DNA of 19,746 bases, from contig NW_026570673.1 in the NCBI RefSeq assembly GCF_019649055.1, positions 1-19,746 on the forward strand, in the 5' to 3' direction. The notes beneath the pieces were generated by a model that made no database searches, was not told the DNA's origin, and saw only the letters and a list, made by a program, of their open reading frames with translations. Each line of letters begins with the position of its first letter. The first letter of the stretch is position 1. Below, piece by piece: positions 7,682 through 17,954 of this stretch. The position numbers and the translations under genes are program-made. This DNA is from Paramacrobiotus metropolitanus. Lineage: Eukaryota; Tardigrada; Eutardigrada; Parachela; Macrobiotidae.

Positions 7682-10600
7682 ATGACGAACCCCCTTCAAT
7701 GCCCAAAGTGCCTGAAAGTCCTTTCCAGTGAATTGTATCTGTCGAAACACCTTGAGACCCAAACGAAAGAATGCGCCAAAGCAGAACAACGTCAGCTGCG
7801 TTCTCGACCGCCCCCACCAAGCGCCTCGACTAATAATCAGCAGCGCACCGTGCCAACTGATCTCCCATCCCGCCAGGCGGGATTACGCGAAACAGTTCAT
7901 CTTTCCGATCACATCCCGAAGAGCACCCGCATTATAGTGGCCGAAGCGTTACTGCAGACGCTGGAGAAAGTAACGGACAATAACTCCAGTGAAGCTTGGA
8001 CTGATCTCCTCGTCTTCAGTTACGCAACCCTTGGGCAACCAAAACAGCGCCAAGCCAAAGACCACGCCTGTCTTACCCCAATATTATCCGTCAAAACATC
8101 CAAAACCATGGTCCTCCCGAATTAATACAGGGTCCTTCGACGGACCGCGCTCCTCGTTCAGCTGAACCAGACGCTCCTGTGCAGCTCCGCAAGCGAGTCA
8201 GCCGCAAGCTCCAGGACGGCAATGTCAGCGGTGCTGTACGGCAGCTAACCACCGAAGAAACGGTTCTGCCCGCGACGCCAGAGACCTTCGCTGCGTTGAA
8301 GGAGCAGCACCCTTCAAACCCTCCGATACGTCACCCGCCTCGGGGACCCGCAACCCCGATAGCCCTTGATATTACTGCTGCAGAAATTTCAGAAGCAGTT
8401 CGTGCCTTCCCAAATGGATCGGCAGCAGGCCCTGATGGATTACGACCGCAATATCTGAAGGAGCTGATCAGTCTGAAACACCATGAACTAGGTAGAAAGT
8501 TATGTGAATCACTGGCTGCCGTTGCAAACATAATGCTGAAGGGGGCGGTACCCCACGACATTACCCCGATGCTGTATGGTGCAAACTTGTTTGCATTCAA
8601 GAAGAAAGATAATAGGATTCGCCCCATTGCAGTGGGAACAAGCCTGCGGCGTGTGTTTTGCCGCATTGTGACTTTCAGGTTACGTCACTTGAATAAAGAG
8701 TTGCAGCCAATCCAGCTGGGTTTCGCAACGAAAGAAGGTGTGGAGGCCGCTGTCCATGCCGCACGCAGTTTTATCGAAGATGCTGCAATTCTGGACAAGC
8801 CACAGGTTTTCCTTAAACTAGATGTCAAGAACGCCTTTAATTCGCTTGACCGAAACTACATACTTAATGTCATGTATTGAACGAACGGCATAATCTTTTA
8901 TTATGTCCGCTCGGGACAGCAGCAAACAACCAACTAAACACTAGACATGGCAACAATAACGGACAACAACAATACCGTTGCTACGGCACATTAGCCATAG
9001 GCCATTATCCATTTCACGAGATACTCGTACAATCTTTGTACGAGTACTACATACACTACACTTAAATCTGCCGAAGAGTTCATGCCGGAGTACTACAAGT
9101 TTGTGTGGCAGTGCTACGGTGAACCATCAGTACTGTTACACGGCAAGTACAGTGTATCTTCACAGGCGGGCATCCAGCAAGGAGACCCTCTAGGCCCGCT
9201 ACCGTGCTGCCTTGCAACTATTGGACCTCACAAACGCCTGAAGTCGAAGCTGAAAGAGTGTTTTCTTGACGGTGATGCGCTCGGCGGAGACCCTGAAGAT
9301 GTCTTTAACGATCTCTGCTCACTGCAGGAGGCGCTACAAGTGCGCGGGCTAACGCTTAATATAGCAAAATGCGAGCTGATGGTTATCGGAGGCTCCGAGG
9401 AAGAACGCCAAACTGTGTACGACGCGTTTCTTCATGCGTACCCAGACCTGCTTTGTCCCCAGCTAAAGGATCTGCATTACCTCGGTGCGCCAATTCATGA
9501 TGATGCGGTTGCAGGCGCACTCGTCAGTGCTACGGAGGTAACCGCCCGAATGACGGAGGGGCTAAATCTAATACCGGCCCTCCAGGCTCTGTACCTGTTA
9601 AGATGCAGCATGGGCACAGTAAAGCTGAATCTACAAAATGCACGCCAGCCGATGCTACCAACAGAAAGCCCTGTTAAAAGCATTTGACGATATCATTCGC
9701 CAAAGCTTGACTAGCATTACCAATGTCAACATTACTGAAGACATATGGATGCAGGCATCTCTCCCAGTAAGAGAAGGCGGTCTCGGAATTCAAAGCGTCG
9801 AAAAGCTTGCCTCTCCGGCCTTTCTGACCTCTGCTTATTCGGTGGCTCCATTAACATCCGAAATTATCCAGTTCCAACCACAGATCTACTGTCGTGATGC
9901 TGCTGCAGAATGGCAAGAAGTAACCCAAGTAGACCTCCCACACCATGACGCGCGACCGGTCCAGAAGGAATGGGACAATCCTATTGTCCAAAACACAGTT
10001 GAACGATTACGAACGGTAGCTGGGAACGACATGTCCGAACAGGCAAGATTGAACGGTGTTAGCACGAAAGAAAACGGCGCATGGTTGGGTGCGCTTCCGG
10101 CTGCCTCCCTTGGCAACCTCCTTACAGACTCAGCAGTACGAATCGCCGTTGGTTTACGGCTTGGAGCACCGATCATCACCCCACACCGCTGTGTATGCGG
10201 TGAGTGGGCGGATGCCCGCGGTTACCACGGCTTAAACTGCAAGAAAAGCCGCGGACGAATCCCTACGCATAAATGCCTGAACGCCATTGTGAAGCGCACT
10301 TAGCGCAGCCTCGCATCGGCTGGTTTTGAAAGCGAACTAGAGCCACAAGGTATCTTCCCTACAGACAGCAAGCGCCCAGACGGCGTTACCTTGACACCAT
10401 GGGAGAGAGGACGGATGTTGGCATGGGACGCAACGTGCGTCAATACAATGGCCATATCGCACATCGTCGCGACTTCCGCACGAGCGGGAGCAGCAGCAGC
10501 ACAGGCCGAGCAGGGCAAGATCGAGAAATATCGCGATATCGGCCAGGACTACCTATTCCGTGCTCTGGGCTTTGAGACGCTCGGACCACCCGGACCGGAA

Positions 10601-10789
10601 GCTGTCCGAACAATAACGGAATTCGGACAGAAAATACGTCAGGAAACCGGCGAAAAACGAGCCACGGAATATCTTCGCCAACGGATCGGTATCGAAATAC
10701 AGCGAGGAAATGCTGCATCGATCATGGGGACGGCGCCGATGGGAGCGAATTTAGACCAAATTTTCTCTCTGGCCGCCGCTGTCGATTGA
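7682..10789 (+). pseudogene. R2-like non-LTR retrotransposon copy B, nearly full-length, inactive
   Basis: The ORF begins at an ATG (7682) with a Cys/His finger (CPKC...H...C, residues 7-30), as in R2-type proteins. A reverse transcriptase follows in pieces: NGSAAGPDGLRPQYLKEL, NRIRPIAVGTSLRR, LKLDVKNAFNSLDR (first catalytic Asp, 8821), GIQQGDPLGP (about 9172-9198), then FLDGDALGG where relatives have a Y-x-D-D box. The thumb reads WMQASLPVREGGLGIQS. The end carries a CVC...YHGLNC knuckle, then KRPDG and WDATC, the restriction-like endonuclease core. The frame breaks near 8040-8110 and 9610-9640, there is a TAG at 10301-10303, and an element sits inside at 8868-9060. The changed second catalytic Asp would also kill polymerase activity. 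The true stop is TGA 10787-10789, and a shared 3' motif follows at 10856. Confidence 0.83.
8868..9060. mobile_element. 193-bp MITE-like insertion in the copy B reverse transcriptase
   Basis: The reverse-transcriptase reading stops after DRNYIL and resumes with KSAEEFMPEYYKF when this block is left out. CTTAA flanks both sides (8863-8867 and 9061-9065), a 5-bp target duplication, or TTAA if counted as 4 bp. The ends TGTCATGTAT and ATACACTACA form an imperfect 10-bp inverted repeat with two mismatches. Inside is a perfect 11-bp hairpin (TACTCGTACAA 9022-9032, TTGTACGAGTA 9036-9046). The block carries an in-frame TGA (8878-8880) and has no coding capacity. The superfamily is uncertain; TTAA would suggest piggyBac. 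Confidence 0.65.
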
Positions 10790-10904
10790 TGCTTAATGAC
10801 TGATAGTTTCCAAAGCTTTTGTTAAAAGTACTCGTGTTGTAATTTGTAATAGTAAACCGGCGAGTGCATTTAACCACATAAAGCAGTAACTTGCTCTAAT
10901 GTTG

Positions 10905-12050
10905 TCATGTGCTCGTAATAATGCGATCCAAAATGGTTCGCTGTAGGTCCCTTAATACTGGCTGTAGATTCGCCACTGCGATTCCCGATAACGATCGCTG
11001 CTGACTACGGAGGAACAGCAGACGGCCATACTGCAGATGCTTTCGTGAAAGCATGGTAATCTCAAGAACGAATAACGGATATGCTGGCCCAGCGGAGGAC
11101 ACGTCATACGAGCATACCGACATAACTAGCACTGTGAGATAATTAGCACGACAATGGTAGCAGACTAGCAGTAATACAAACCCTTTTAATTCGAGGGGTG
11201 AACATGCTCGATTTTGCACTACAGGTGCTGGAGTCACTGAATTCCACATCCGAAAGTAAGCGATGGATCCCGTTACAGTGATCGCCCCAATAATGTACAG
11301 TCCGAAGTCATGATACCGCAAGGCATTTACTCCCAACAAAATGAGTAGTAAAAACACCATATATGTGCCATAAGTAACCAGGGCGTATCCAGAATGCAAT
11401 GCGTGATAGGTGCGCGGCCCGATGTCACCTTGAGCCTCCACGCGTATTCTTTCAAGATGAGAGAAAGCATTATCCACGCTGTGTCCAAATTCAGCCAGGC
11501 CAAGCTTACTGAGCCCGTTGATATGTATTTTAAAATCTTTCACTATTTTTGCCACTTCAGTCAGCCTTTCAGCAAAATTTACCCCGAAATCACGACCCAC
11601 TCCTTTCAGGCCAACTACTTTGATTCCGTGACTGGTTAATAGCTCGGTTGCACGCAAAACATTTTCACCGAATAGCTTTCCATGGTCGCGCCCGGCTGCG
11701 TCCAAGCCGTGAAGTCGCATGTTTTCAAAAGATTTGGATGCGTTCTTGAGGTGTTGACCAAACTGCGACCCGATTGAGCTTAAATCCATACCGCGTAATG
11801 CCACAGCAGCCTGTTGCAAGTCATCTCCAAATTTACTAATGCCATCTTCCATATGCGCGCCATACGTAGCAAATGCATTTCTTGCAATGTTGTCAGGGAA
11901 GAAGTGGCTCAGAAACTGTCCCATCATTGTCTCTGAAATGCAATGTCTATTTTTATATGCCAATGGAACACGGTAACCGTCAAAGTCCTTTTTAACAATA
12001 CAATCTCGCTTAATTTCAATAATTCCAGTCTTTCCATGCTTCCAGTCCAT
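10905..12050 (-). CDS. unrecognised membrane protein with repeated amphipathic segments
   Basis: An uninterrupted 381-residue frame, ATG at 12050. Residues 62-210 show about four degenerate 29-32-residue units around a Gly/Phe-Gly core: SSIGSQFGQHL (91-101), DAAGRDHGKLFG (117-128), GVGRDFGVNFAERL (150-163) and LGLAEFGHSVDNAF (183-196). Each is followed by an amphipathic, probably helical stretch. Hydrophobic segments follow at about 222-245 and 249-266, with a weaker one near 291-314. There is no signal peptide. The part after about residue 275 (APVVQN) may be intron read-through, because a possible donor (CCT|GTAGTG) lies there. I do not recognise a family. The gene converges on retroelement copy B, whose end is about 115 bases away, but it has no stops or shifts, so it is probably a real host gene. 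Confidence 0.6.
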   Translation of the reverse strand: MDWKHGKTGIIEIKRDCIVKKDFDGYRVPLAYKNRHCISETMMGQFLSHFFPDNIARNAFATYGAHMEDGISKFGDDLQQAAVALRGMDLSSIGSQFGQHLKNASKSFENMRLHGLDAAGRDHGKLFGENVLRATELLTSHGIKVVGLKGVGRDFGVNFAERLTEVAKIVKDFKIHINGLSKLGLAEFGHSVDNAFSHLERIRVEAQGDIGPRTYHALHSGYALVTYGTYMVFLLLILLGVNALRYHDFGLYIIGAITVTGSIAYFRMWNSVTPAPVVQNRACSPLELKGFVLLLVCYHCRANYLTVLVMSVCSYDVSSAGPAYPLFVLEITMLSRKHLQYGRLLFLRSQQRSLSGIAVANLQPVLRDLQRTILDRIITST

Positions 12051-12070
12051 CTGTACGGTACAGATGGACT
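12044..12070. repeat. 27-bp palindrome over the start codon of the 381-residue gene
   Basis: AGTCCATCTGTAC, one base G, then GTACAGATGGACT: perfect 13-bp arms. On the minus strand the ATG lies inside the 3' arm, so in the transcript a hairpin could hide the start codon. On the plus strand the same ATGGACT occurs in mirror position. Confidence 0.75.
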
Positions 12071-13474
12071 ATACGAGCGTATTGAAACGAATACAGTTTA
12101 CAGTATAAACGATGTAAAATAAAGTTCCTGTAGTAAGCTAACAGCAACTGTAATTGGGAAAACTGAAATAACATATAAAGGGGGAAATCGATAGCATATT
12201 ATACACCTTCCCTGTACTGCTCCAGTCATCCGAATGGATGCCACGTTATGGCTGAACAGGGGTTTTTAATGGCAGTGAATGAACTATGGCAGCTGGTGTT
12301 TAACGTATGGAGGTTAGTACATGCACGTTAAACAACAACAATAATTCTTTACTTGAGGTCTAAGATTAATGGTGATTTACTGTGGTTTTTCACTCCTGAC
12401 AGCTGCAACAACGATGTTTCACGATAATAATAACATAAGCATAACGATGATTATAATACTGGAGAAACTCGAATAAAACGAAGTTTCAAAATTGGACTCG
12501 GATAAAAAGCATACGGTGGCTGCGAAATGCAGAATCATTTGGCTAAATTTGAGCAAAGTTAACCACTAACGATAAGAATTTACAGTCTGTGTGAGATACA
12601 TAGCGCGGCGAACTGAATGTGCCTACACGACTGCAAAATTAAGACTAATTGCGCACCATGCCGCTTTGAAGTTTCTGTAATTCTATTCATCTTGCTTTTC
12701 AATCAGTCGGCCCCGGTTTTTGTTGCAAACTCTTTATTACCCGGTGGTATTATTAAGAGGCAATACATTGATTTGCTGTGCAGTGTACAGTATTCAGTTT
12801 GTGATCTCAACTTTGATATTGGTATCCATAACACAGGACGCGCTCCAAAGTCCGCTACACTGCTAGAAAGCAGACGACGGTGCAAGCTATAAAAATCTGA
12901 TCGTGTTACTGCCGCTGATGCTCGTGCACTTACCATGCATTAAAACTTATTTTTAGCTACGGTATATATGTATGTAGACCTGGATTTACAGATCAAGGGT
13001 TGCTTCCCTTAAAAGGATATGCTTCGGTCCTTTTATCAAAACAGGAAACGCCAAACATATAATTAGGTAATACTAATTACAGCATCATCACATGTTGAAT
13101 TTATCATTATAATTACATGGTGTACATATGATACACTACCACAACATAAGTAACGTAAGTACATACGATACACAACAACTTGAGGCGAAATACAGTACAA
13201 GATTTAAATAAAAGAAATTTTTATTTCAGCAGCGATTAGAAAACGGCCCTAGCACACGGCGTAAGGTGATCAGTGTTTCAAACTGTATTCCGGGGCTAAC
13301 GGAGAGTTCAGGACTTTTATCATATGTTATCTATCTTTTGCAAAAAAAAAGAACCGCAACCCACGCTTTCTTACAATTTTCAGCCTTTTTGAAAACAGTC
13401 GATTTAAAAAAAAATGAGAACATACATACAGCTGCCATTATTGTCTAACCAGAGCACGGTCAGAGGCTCAGCCT
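12071..13474. other. non-coding stretch, about 1.4 kb
   Basis: No supported gene. A 91-residue frame at 12617-12892 contains one hydrophobic stretch but no recognisable domain. Two adjacent small stem-loops are at about 12997-13037 (AAGGG/CCCTT, and AAAAGGA/TCCTTTT with a TTCG in the loop). This region would hold the promoter of the minus-strand 381-residue gene, but I see no certain element. Confidence 0.4.
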
Positions 13475-13568
13475 CAGAAAAATTGATTGTTTTTTGTTTG
13501 AAGAAAGAGTAGGTACTGGTATTACTTAAAAAAGTATTTCCATCGGCAATGGTCCACTGGGCGTGGCC
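13475..13568 (-). repeat. left copy of a 93-bp dispersed inverted repeat
   Basis: The reverse complement of this segment closely matches 19347-19438. The shared core reads TGGACCATTGCCG, flanked by ACGCCCA upstream and an AATACTTTTT-type run, and ends in AATTTTTCTG. Similarity is about three in four positions by eye. It lies just before the 5'-truncated start of retroelement copy C. Confidence 0.65.
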
Positions 13569-13582
13569 AAAAACTAATTTTT

Positions 13583-15058
13583 ATGTTTGTTTTTCAATGG
13601 AAGTATTGCCCTGCATCTCTTTATTCAGGCAATAGCCAAATAACATCAAGCAAGTGCGAATTTTTCCCAATTGTGACGAGTGACAAAGATGAATCATTAA
13701 TCCGGACATCACTGTTGAGCAGCTGGCCAGACATGATACAGCTGACCACGGACAATTTCAACTTATCAGGAGCGCCTATGACGTCGCCGGCATGCGCGGG
13801 ATTTTTGGCTAGTAAAACGGAACAACTTAAAAAATTCGTACATCGTTTGGAGAAATTGCCAGCCCATTACAGCCATTTTCTCCTCAAAAACTGCCTGAGC
13901 ATTCCAGAAGTGCTATACGGTTTGCGTACTTCACGTTGTTATGAACATCCTCAGTTTCTAAAAGAATACGACGACACGCTGCGGTTGGGGTTTGAGCGGT
14001 TGGTCAATGTAAAGGTTTCTGAAGTGCAGTGGACTCAGATGTCTTTTCCAGTACGGCGGGGAGGTTTGGGAACGCGCCGCACAGAGACATTAGCTGTCTG
14101 TGCCTTTTTGGCATCGGTGTACTCTGTGCAGCCCATCGTTTCTGAATTTTACCAGTCAACTGAAGAGTGTCTAACGAGAGCAGCTATGGAGTCCTGGTTA
14201 CAGCATACGCAATTCGAGATCCCAGCTGATTTTATTCGGACGTTTCAGTACGCATGGGATGCACCAATGATTGAGCGGGACATTGCCATGCTAATGTTGT
14301 GTACAGAAGGAAAAGAACGTGACAGGGCGGTTTTGCTGTCTGCACTTGACAGAGATTTCGGCGCCTGGTTGAATGCGTTGCCCGCTCCATGCCTGGGAAC
14401 GTTCCTTAGAGACGACGAGGTCAGCATTTGTGTCGCATTGCGGTTTGGATTGCCCGTTATAGTGGCACACAACTGCGTTGCGTGCGGCACTCAAGTAGAA
14501 ACTAACGGACATCACGGGTTATCCTGCAATAAGTCAACCAAGGGACGATGGGCGCGGCATAAAGAAATGAACATTATTGCTAAGAATTGTTGCGAAAGCG
14601 CCGGTTTTCCTTGTCAGCTAGAACCGACCGGCTTATCAAGTGTGAACGGAAAAAGGCCCGACGGCATGACGCTAATCCCTGTCCGCCAAGGGAAACTGCT
14701 GGTGTGGGATGTAACCAGTTGGTGTACGGTCGCAGACTCGCATGTCACCGGCAGCTCGAAGAAAGCTGGATACGTGGCTCAGCTCGCAGAAAATGCTAAG
14801 CGCCGGACATATTGGTTTGTGGAAAATGGAAACTTTTTTTACCCTTTAGTGATTGAAACGTTGGGAGTATTTGGCCCCGCTTTCAGTGAACTGTTGTATT
14901 TCATGGGTCGTAAAATTCGAGACTTAACTGGAGAAGCGCGTTCTACTGCTTTCATTAAGCAGCGTTTTAGTCTCGCCGTTGTAAAAGGAAATGCTACGGC
15001 TGTTTTGAGCACGTTACCTTTTAACCCAAGAGAAGATAGAGATTTTGGTTGTTTTTAA
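13583..15058 (+). mobile_element. R2-like non-LTR retroelement copy C, 5'-truncated with an intact frame
   Basis: An uninterrupted 491-codon frame. Homology starts at SSKCEFFPIV (about 13643), which is the post-catalytic end of the reverse transcriptase, so the palm is missing. Then come the thumb (CLSIPEVLYGLRTSRC and WTQMSFPVRRGGLGTRR), WLNALPAPCLGTFL, the knuckle CVACGTQ...HHGLSC, WARHKEMNIIAK, and the endonuclease core KRPDG...LLVWDVTSW. The protein ends near AVVKGNATAVLSTLP, with TAA at 15056-15058. The residues before about 13643 have no family match and come from flanking DNA. It differs clearly from copies A and B, so it is a separate lineage. 5' truncation is the normal result of target-primed reverse transcription. 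No stops have accumulated, so the insertion is young or the frame has been kept. Confidence 0.8.
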
Positions 15059-15105
15059 TGTTTAAATTTTAACTTTCACGTAGTGTACCGGCGCTTGCAA
15101 TCATT

Positions 15106-15165
15106 GGTGGAGGTCAATTACATTTGGGTAAGCGTTGCGCGACGGGTGACGGAGCGACGCGTAAA
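15106..15165 (+). repeat. left TIR of the Harbinger element
   Basis: Begins GGTGGAGGTCAATTACATTT and matches the reverse complement of 18768-18827 with six differences, all after position 36. The match continues through an A-run to 15168. Confidence 0.9.
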
Positions 15166-15395
15166 AAACGATGAATGAGTCAGCAAAAAATGAAATAACA
15201 AATAAGAAGACGAGTAAGTTTACATGCCAGGGTAGGAATTGACCATCAAAGTGTAAAAAAGTTACGTTTCAAGCAAACGCGTTTGTGGTACAGGCTACAA
15301 AATGAATCTTTTTTCCATACGAAAAACATTAATCTATTTTGAATTAATTGATTACGAGTTTGCAACAAAATATCATCTTTTGTTAACTTTCTGAT

Positions 15396-16632
15396 ATGGC
15401 ACCGACAAGAAAACGGAGATTTCTTAACCTGTGTAACAAAAGAATTATCAGTCTGAAGGCTGAAGATTTAATCACTGATGCGGCGGAAGATCGTTTTCTG
15501 GAAATCGAAAGTAGTGACAGCGAATCTGATTCGGATGTGTTTGAGTCAGAAGACGATGATGCAGTTTTTCTGTTGAAATTTAAAATATGCCTGGAAAGCC
15601 GTCGTTACCTAAGCCGACAACGAATTCCTAAAAGCAGATTTTTCCTTGAGCACACTATGCCTGCTTTGGACGAAGACAGCCTGCGCCAGGAATCGCGGAT
15701 GTCCAGAGATGCGTTTTTAAGAATTGCGTCGTTAATCGAAAACCATCCCTTGTTCACCTCAGCGACTGAGAAACCACAGGCCAGTCCACAAGAACAGCTA
15801 ATTGTTGCCCTTCATCGCTTTGGCACTTTTGGAAATGCTGGATCAAAAGGTATGGTGTCACGAAAATTCGGAATTAGCTCTGGGACAGCTCTACTGTATA
15901 CACGGCGCGTGATCTGTGCTTTATTGTCACTGGAGAAAGACGTAGTGAAGTGGCCGACAATAGCAGCAAAGCGAGAAATCAAGCATGCCATAAACGAGCA
16001 ATACGATTTCCCCCACTGCATCGGTTTTGGAGATGGGTTTCACGTTATTTTGGAAAATAAGCCAGCTTTTCATGGTGACGATTATTTTACGAGAAAGCGG
16101 CGGTACGCACTAAACACATTTGCGGTATGTGATGCCTCTCGTCGATTTATTTTTGCCAATTGCGGATTTCCGGGATCGGTGCACGATGACAGAGTTTTCA
16201 GAGAATCAGACATGGGAAAGCATCCTGAACGTTTTTTCGTTGGAGACGAATACATTTTAGTTGACAGCGCTTATGGATGCAAGCCTTATATAATTCCAGT
16301 ATATAAAAAAACAGCTGGTGTAGGTGCGGTCCTGTGGAGTCAGCTGGAATTGTACAACTACCTACATGCGTGTGGGAATAAGAACTTTAATGACGAAAAA
16401 GCTGGACCACACTAGAGCGGTATTATGGACTCGCGCATGTATTATTCTTCACAATTTATTGCTGGAAGACTACTATGACCCGCTGTGGAACGAAAATGAT
16501 GACGACAGAGATGATGAAGAAGACGCAAGTGCGGTCGGAATTAACATCGATATGGACGACACACAAGCTGGAAAAGAGAAGCGGGATTTTATCAGAAATT
16601 ATGTATTATTAGCTCGGTCATTACATAATTAA
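15396..16632 (+). pseudogene. PIF/Harbinger DDE transposase, internally deleted
   Basis: Starts at an ATG (15396). The N-terminus is basic, then acidic (ESSDSESDSDVFESEDDD). A helix-turn-helix-like segment follows (LHRFGTFGN...FGISSGTALLYTRRV, then KWP). The catalytic domain (DDE_Tnp_4 type) shows the first Asp in IGFGDGFHV and the second in GFPGSVHDDRVF, then EYILVDSAYG and IIPVYKK. There relatives have about 30 residues holding the third catalytic acid (a FN...R...E...G-x-LK-x-R type motif). Here the frame runs into unrelated residues and stops at 16413-16415, while the C-terminal part (YMRVGIRT...WTRACIILHNLLLEDYYD) resumes in another frame and ends at 16630-16632. A deletion near 16315-16335 explains both. 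Splicing cannot restore missing sequence, so the transposase should be inactive. Confidence 0.82.
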
Positions 16633-16954
16633 GAAAGAAACGTAGATATTTAATCGTCTGGAAATATAATTAAATTGTGGTGCCGGAGACCACATTCTTA
16701 TGAAGTCAGAATAATATCATAATACTAGTGCGCGCATTAGGCTAAACAAAGCGCGACAGCTGGTAAAGCTAAAGAGAGTTTCAAATTTTAACGAGTTCGG
16801 TTGCTTAACGTCACGAGGTTGGCTGTAAGCAGTTGCCACCCTTACTGATACGGTACGCGAAACCACCTCGCGAGGTGAAATTGTTATAACGTAACCGCAT
16901 TCGCATCGCTTCTGAAACCTACTCCTACAGTTCAAGAGTATCTTAAATTTTCTA
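16633..16954. other. intergenic region of the Harbinger element
   Basis: The two genes converge here. It holds a perfect 14-bp palindrome CACCTCGCGAGGTG (16864-16877) and AT-rich sequence. No further coding frame is supported. Confidence 0.5.
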
Positions 16955-17700
16955 CTAGTTATTCTGGCTCGCTTTCGCACGTATCATCTGAAGTTCCAGT
17001 TCCATACGTCGGTTTTCCGCTTCCAACCTGCGTACGGCCAGCTCTTCTTTTTGATATTCAGCTTGCCTTTCCTGTTGTTCTTTTCGCATTTGCAGTTCGG
17101 CTTGTTGAATTTCTAGTTGCCGAAGTTGCTGCTCCTTTTGCATGTTCATCTGTTCCTCTTGCAGTGCGAGCTGACGATATTCAATCTCGCTTCGTAATTT
17201 GTTTTTCTCTTCGTGGAGCTGTTGAGCTTTTTCGAAACGCGCTGTTTTTTTTTCATCCAGTTCAGCTAAGACTTCAATCGGATCTCTCTGCTTTTGTCTG
17301 GCCTTCTTGCTCAATTTCAAATCCACTTTTTGGCGCTTAACAGCACTTTTCCCCACGCTAGTTACGTCAGCACTGTCGTCCGAAAGTACTTCCCCATCTA
17401 GCTTGCGGTCTTTCCAGGTGCGAGAAACTCCACCGCGTTGATCGTTGATTAGTTGTATTTCATCTTCCGTGAGACCGTACCCATTTACTTGCAGCGGCTG
17501 TTCGACTTGATCTACCGGCGGCTGTTCTTCGCCCTCCTCGCTTTCATTATCCACAGTTTCGCAGTGTGCCGGGAACATCAACTCCAAAGCATTTTCCACG
17601 GTTTCGGTGGTGTTGCCCACGTACGGCGGTACATTGCCTGGCCTTTCAGAAAATACGGGGTCGAGTTCATCCCAGAATTTGCACGTGTGCAATACTCGTT
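16955..17700 (-). CDS. Harbinger Myb-like partner protein, exon 2 (coiled coil)
   Basis: The exon begins after the acceptor TTATCTTGCAG| (exon base 17700) and ends at a TAG (16955-16957). Its two leading bases complete a Glu codon with the last base of exon 1. It reads VLHTCKFWDELDPVFSERP, a Cys/Tyr-Leu-Asp-Pro block usual after the Myb-like domain in these partner proteins. An acidic linker follows, then basic patches (KRQKVDLKLSKKARQK) that could serve as a nuclear signal. The last 90 residues or so are Glu/Gln/Arg-rich with heptad-like spacing, a probable coiled coil for dimerisation or for binding the transposase. No stops or frame changes are seen. Confidence 0.78.
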
Positions 17701-17954
17701 CTGCAAGATAACTGCAGGGTTATTACAGAGAATGCAATAATACAAATAATCTGTAAAAATTAAATATAGATAATCTGTAAATACTACATTTAAATAAAAA
17801 ATTAAAATACTGAATTTTCCTTCCGTAAAAAAAATATGAATATATTGTAGCACCGATTTTTATTATTATCGAGATTTATTTTTTCAATGACAAAATAAAT
17901 TTTTTGAATTTTTCTAGGCAGTTTAAACTTCGTATTAACTGAACATATTCATAC
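17701..17954 (-). other. intron of the Harbinger Myb-like gene, 254 bp
   Basis: On the minus strand the donor is AAAG|GTATGA and the acceptor CTTGCAG|AAC. Phases agree (one base before, two after). The intron is strongly AT-rich, unlike the exons. Confidence 0.7.

Noticed and set aside
12617-12892. 91-residue frame with a hydrophobic stretch
   Set aside because: No domain, no splice or promoter context, ordinary length for chance.
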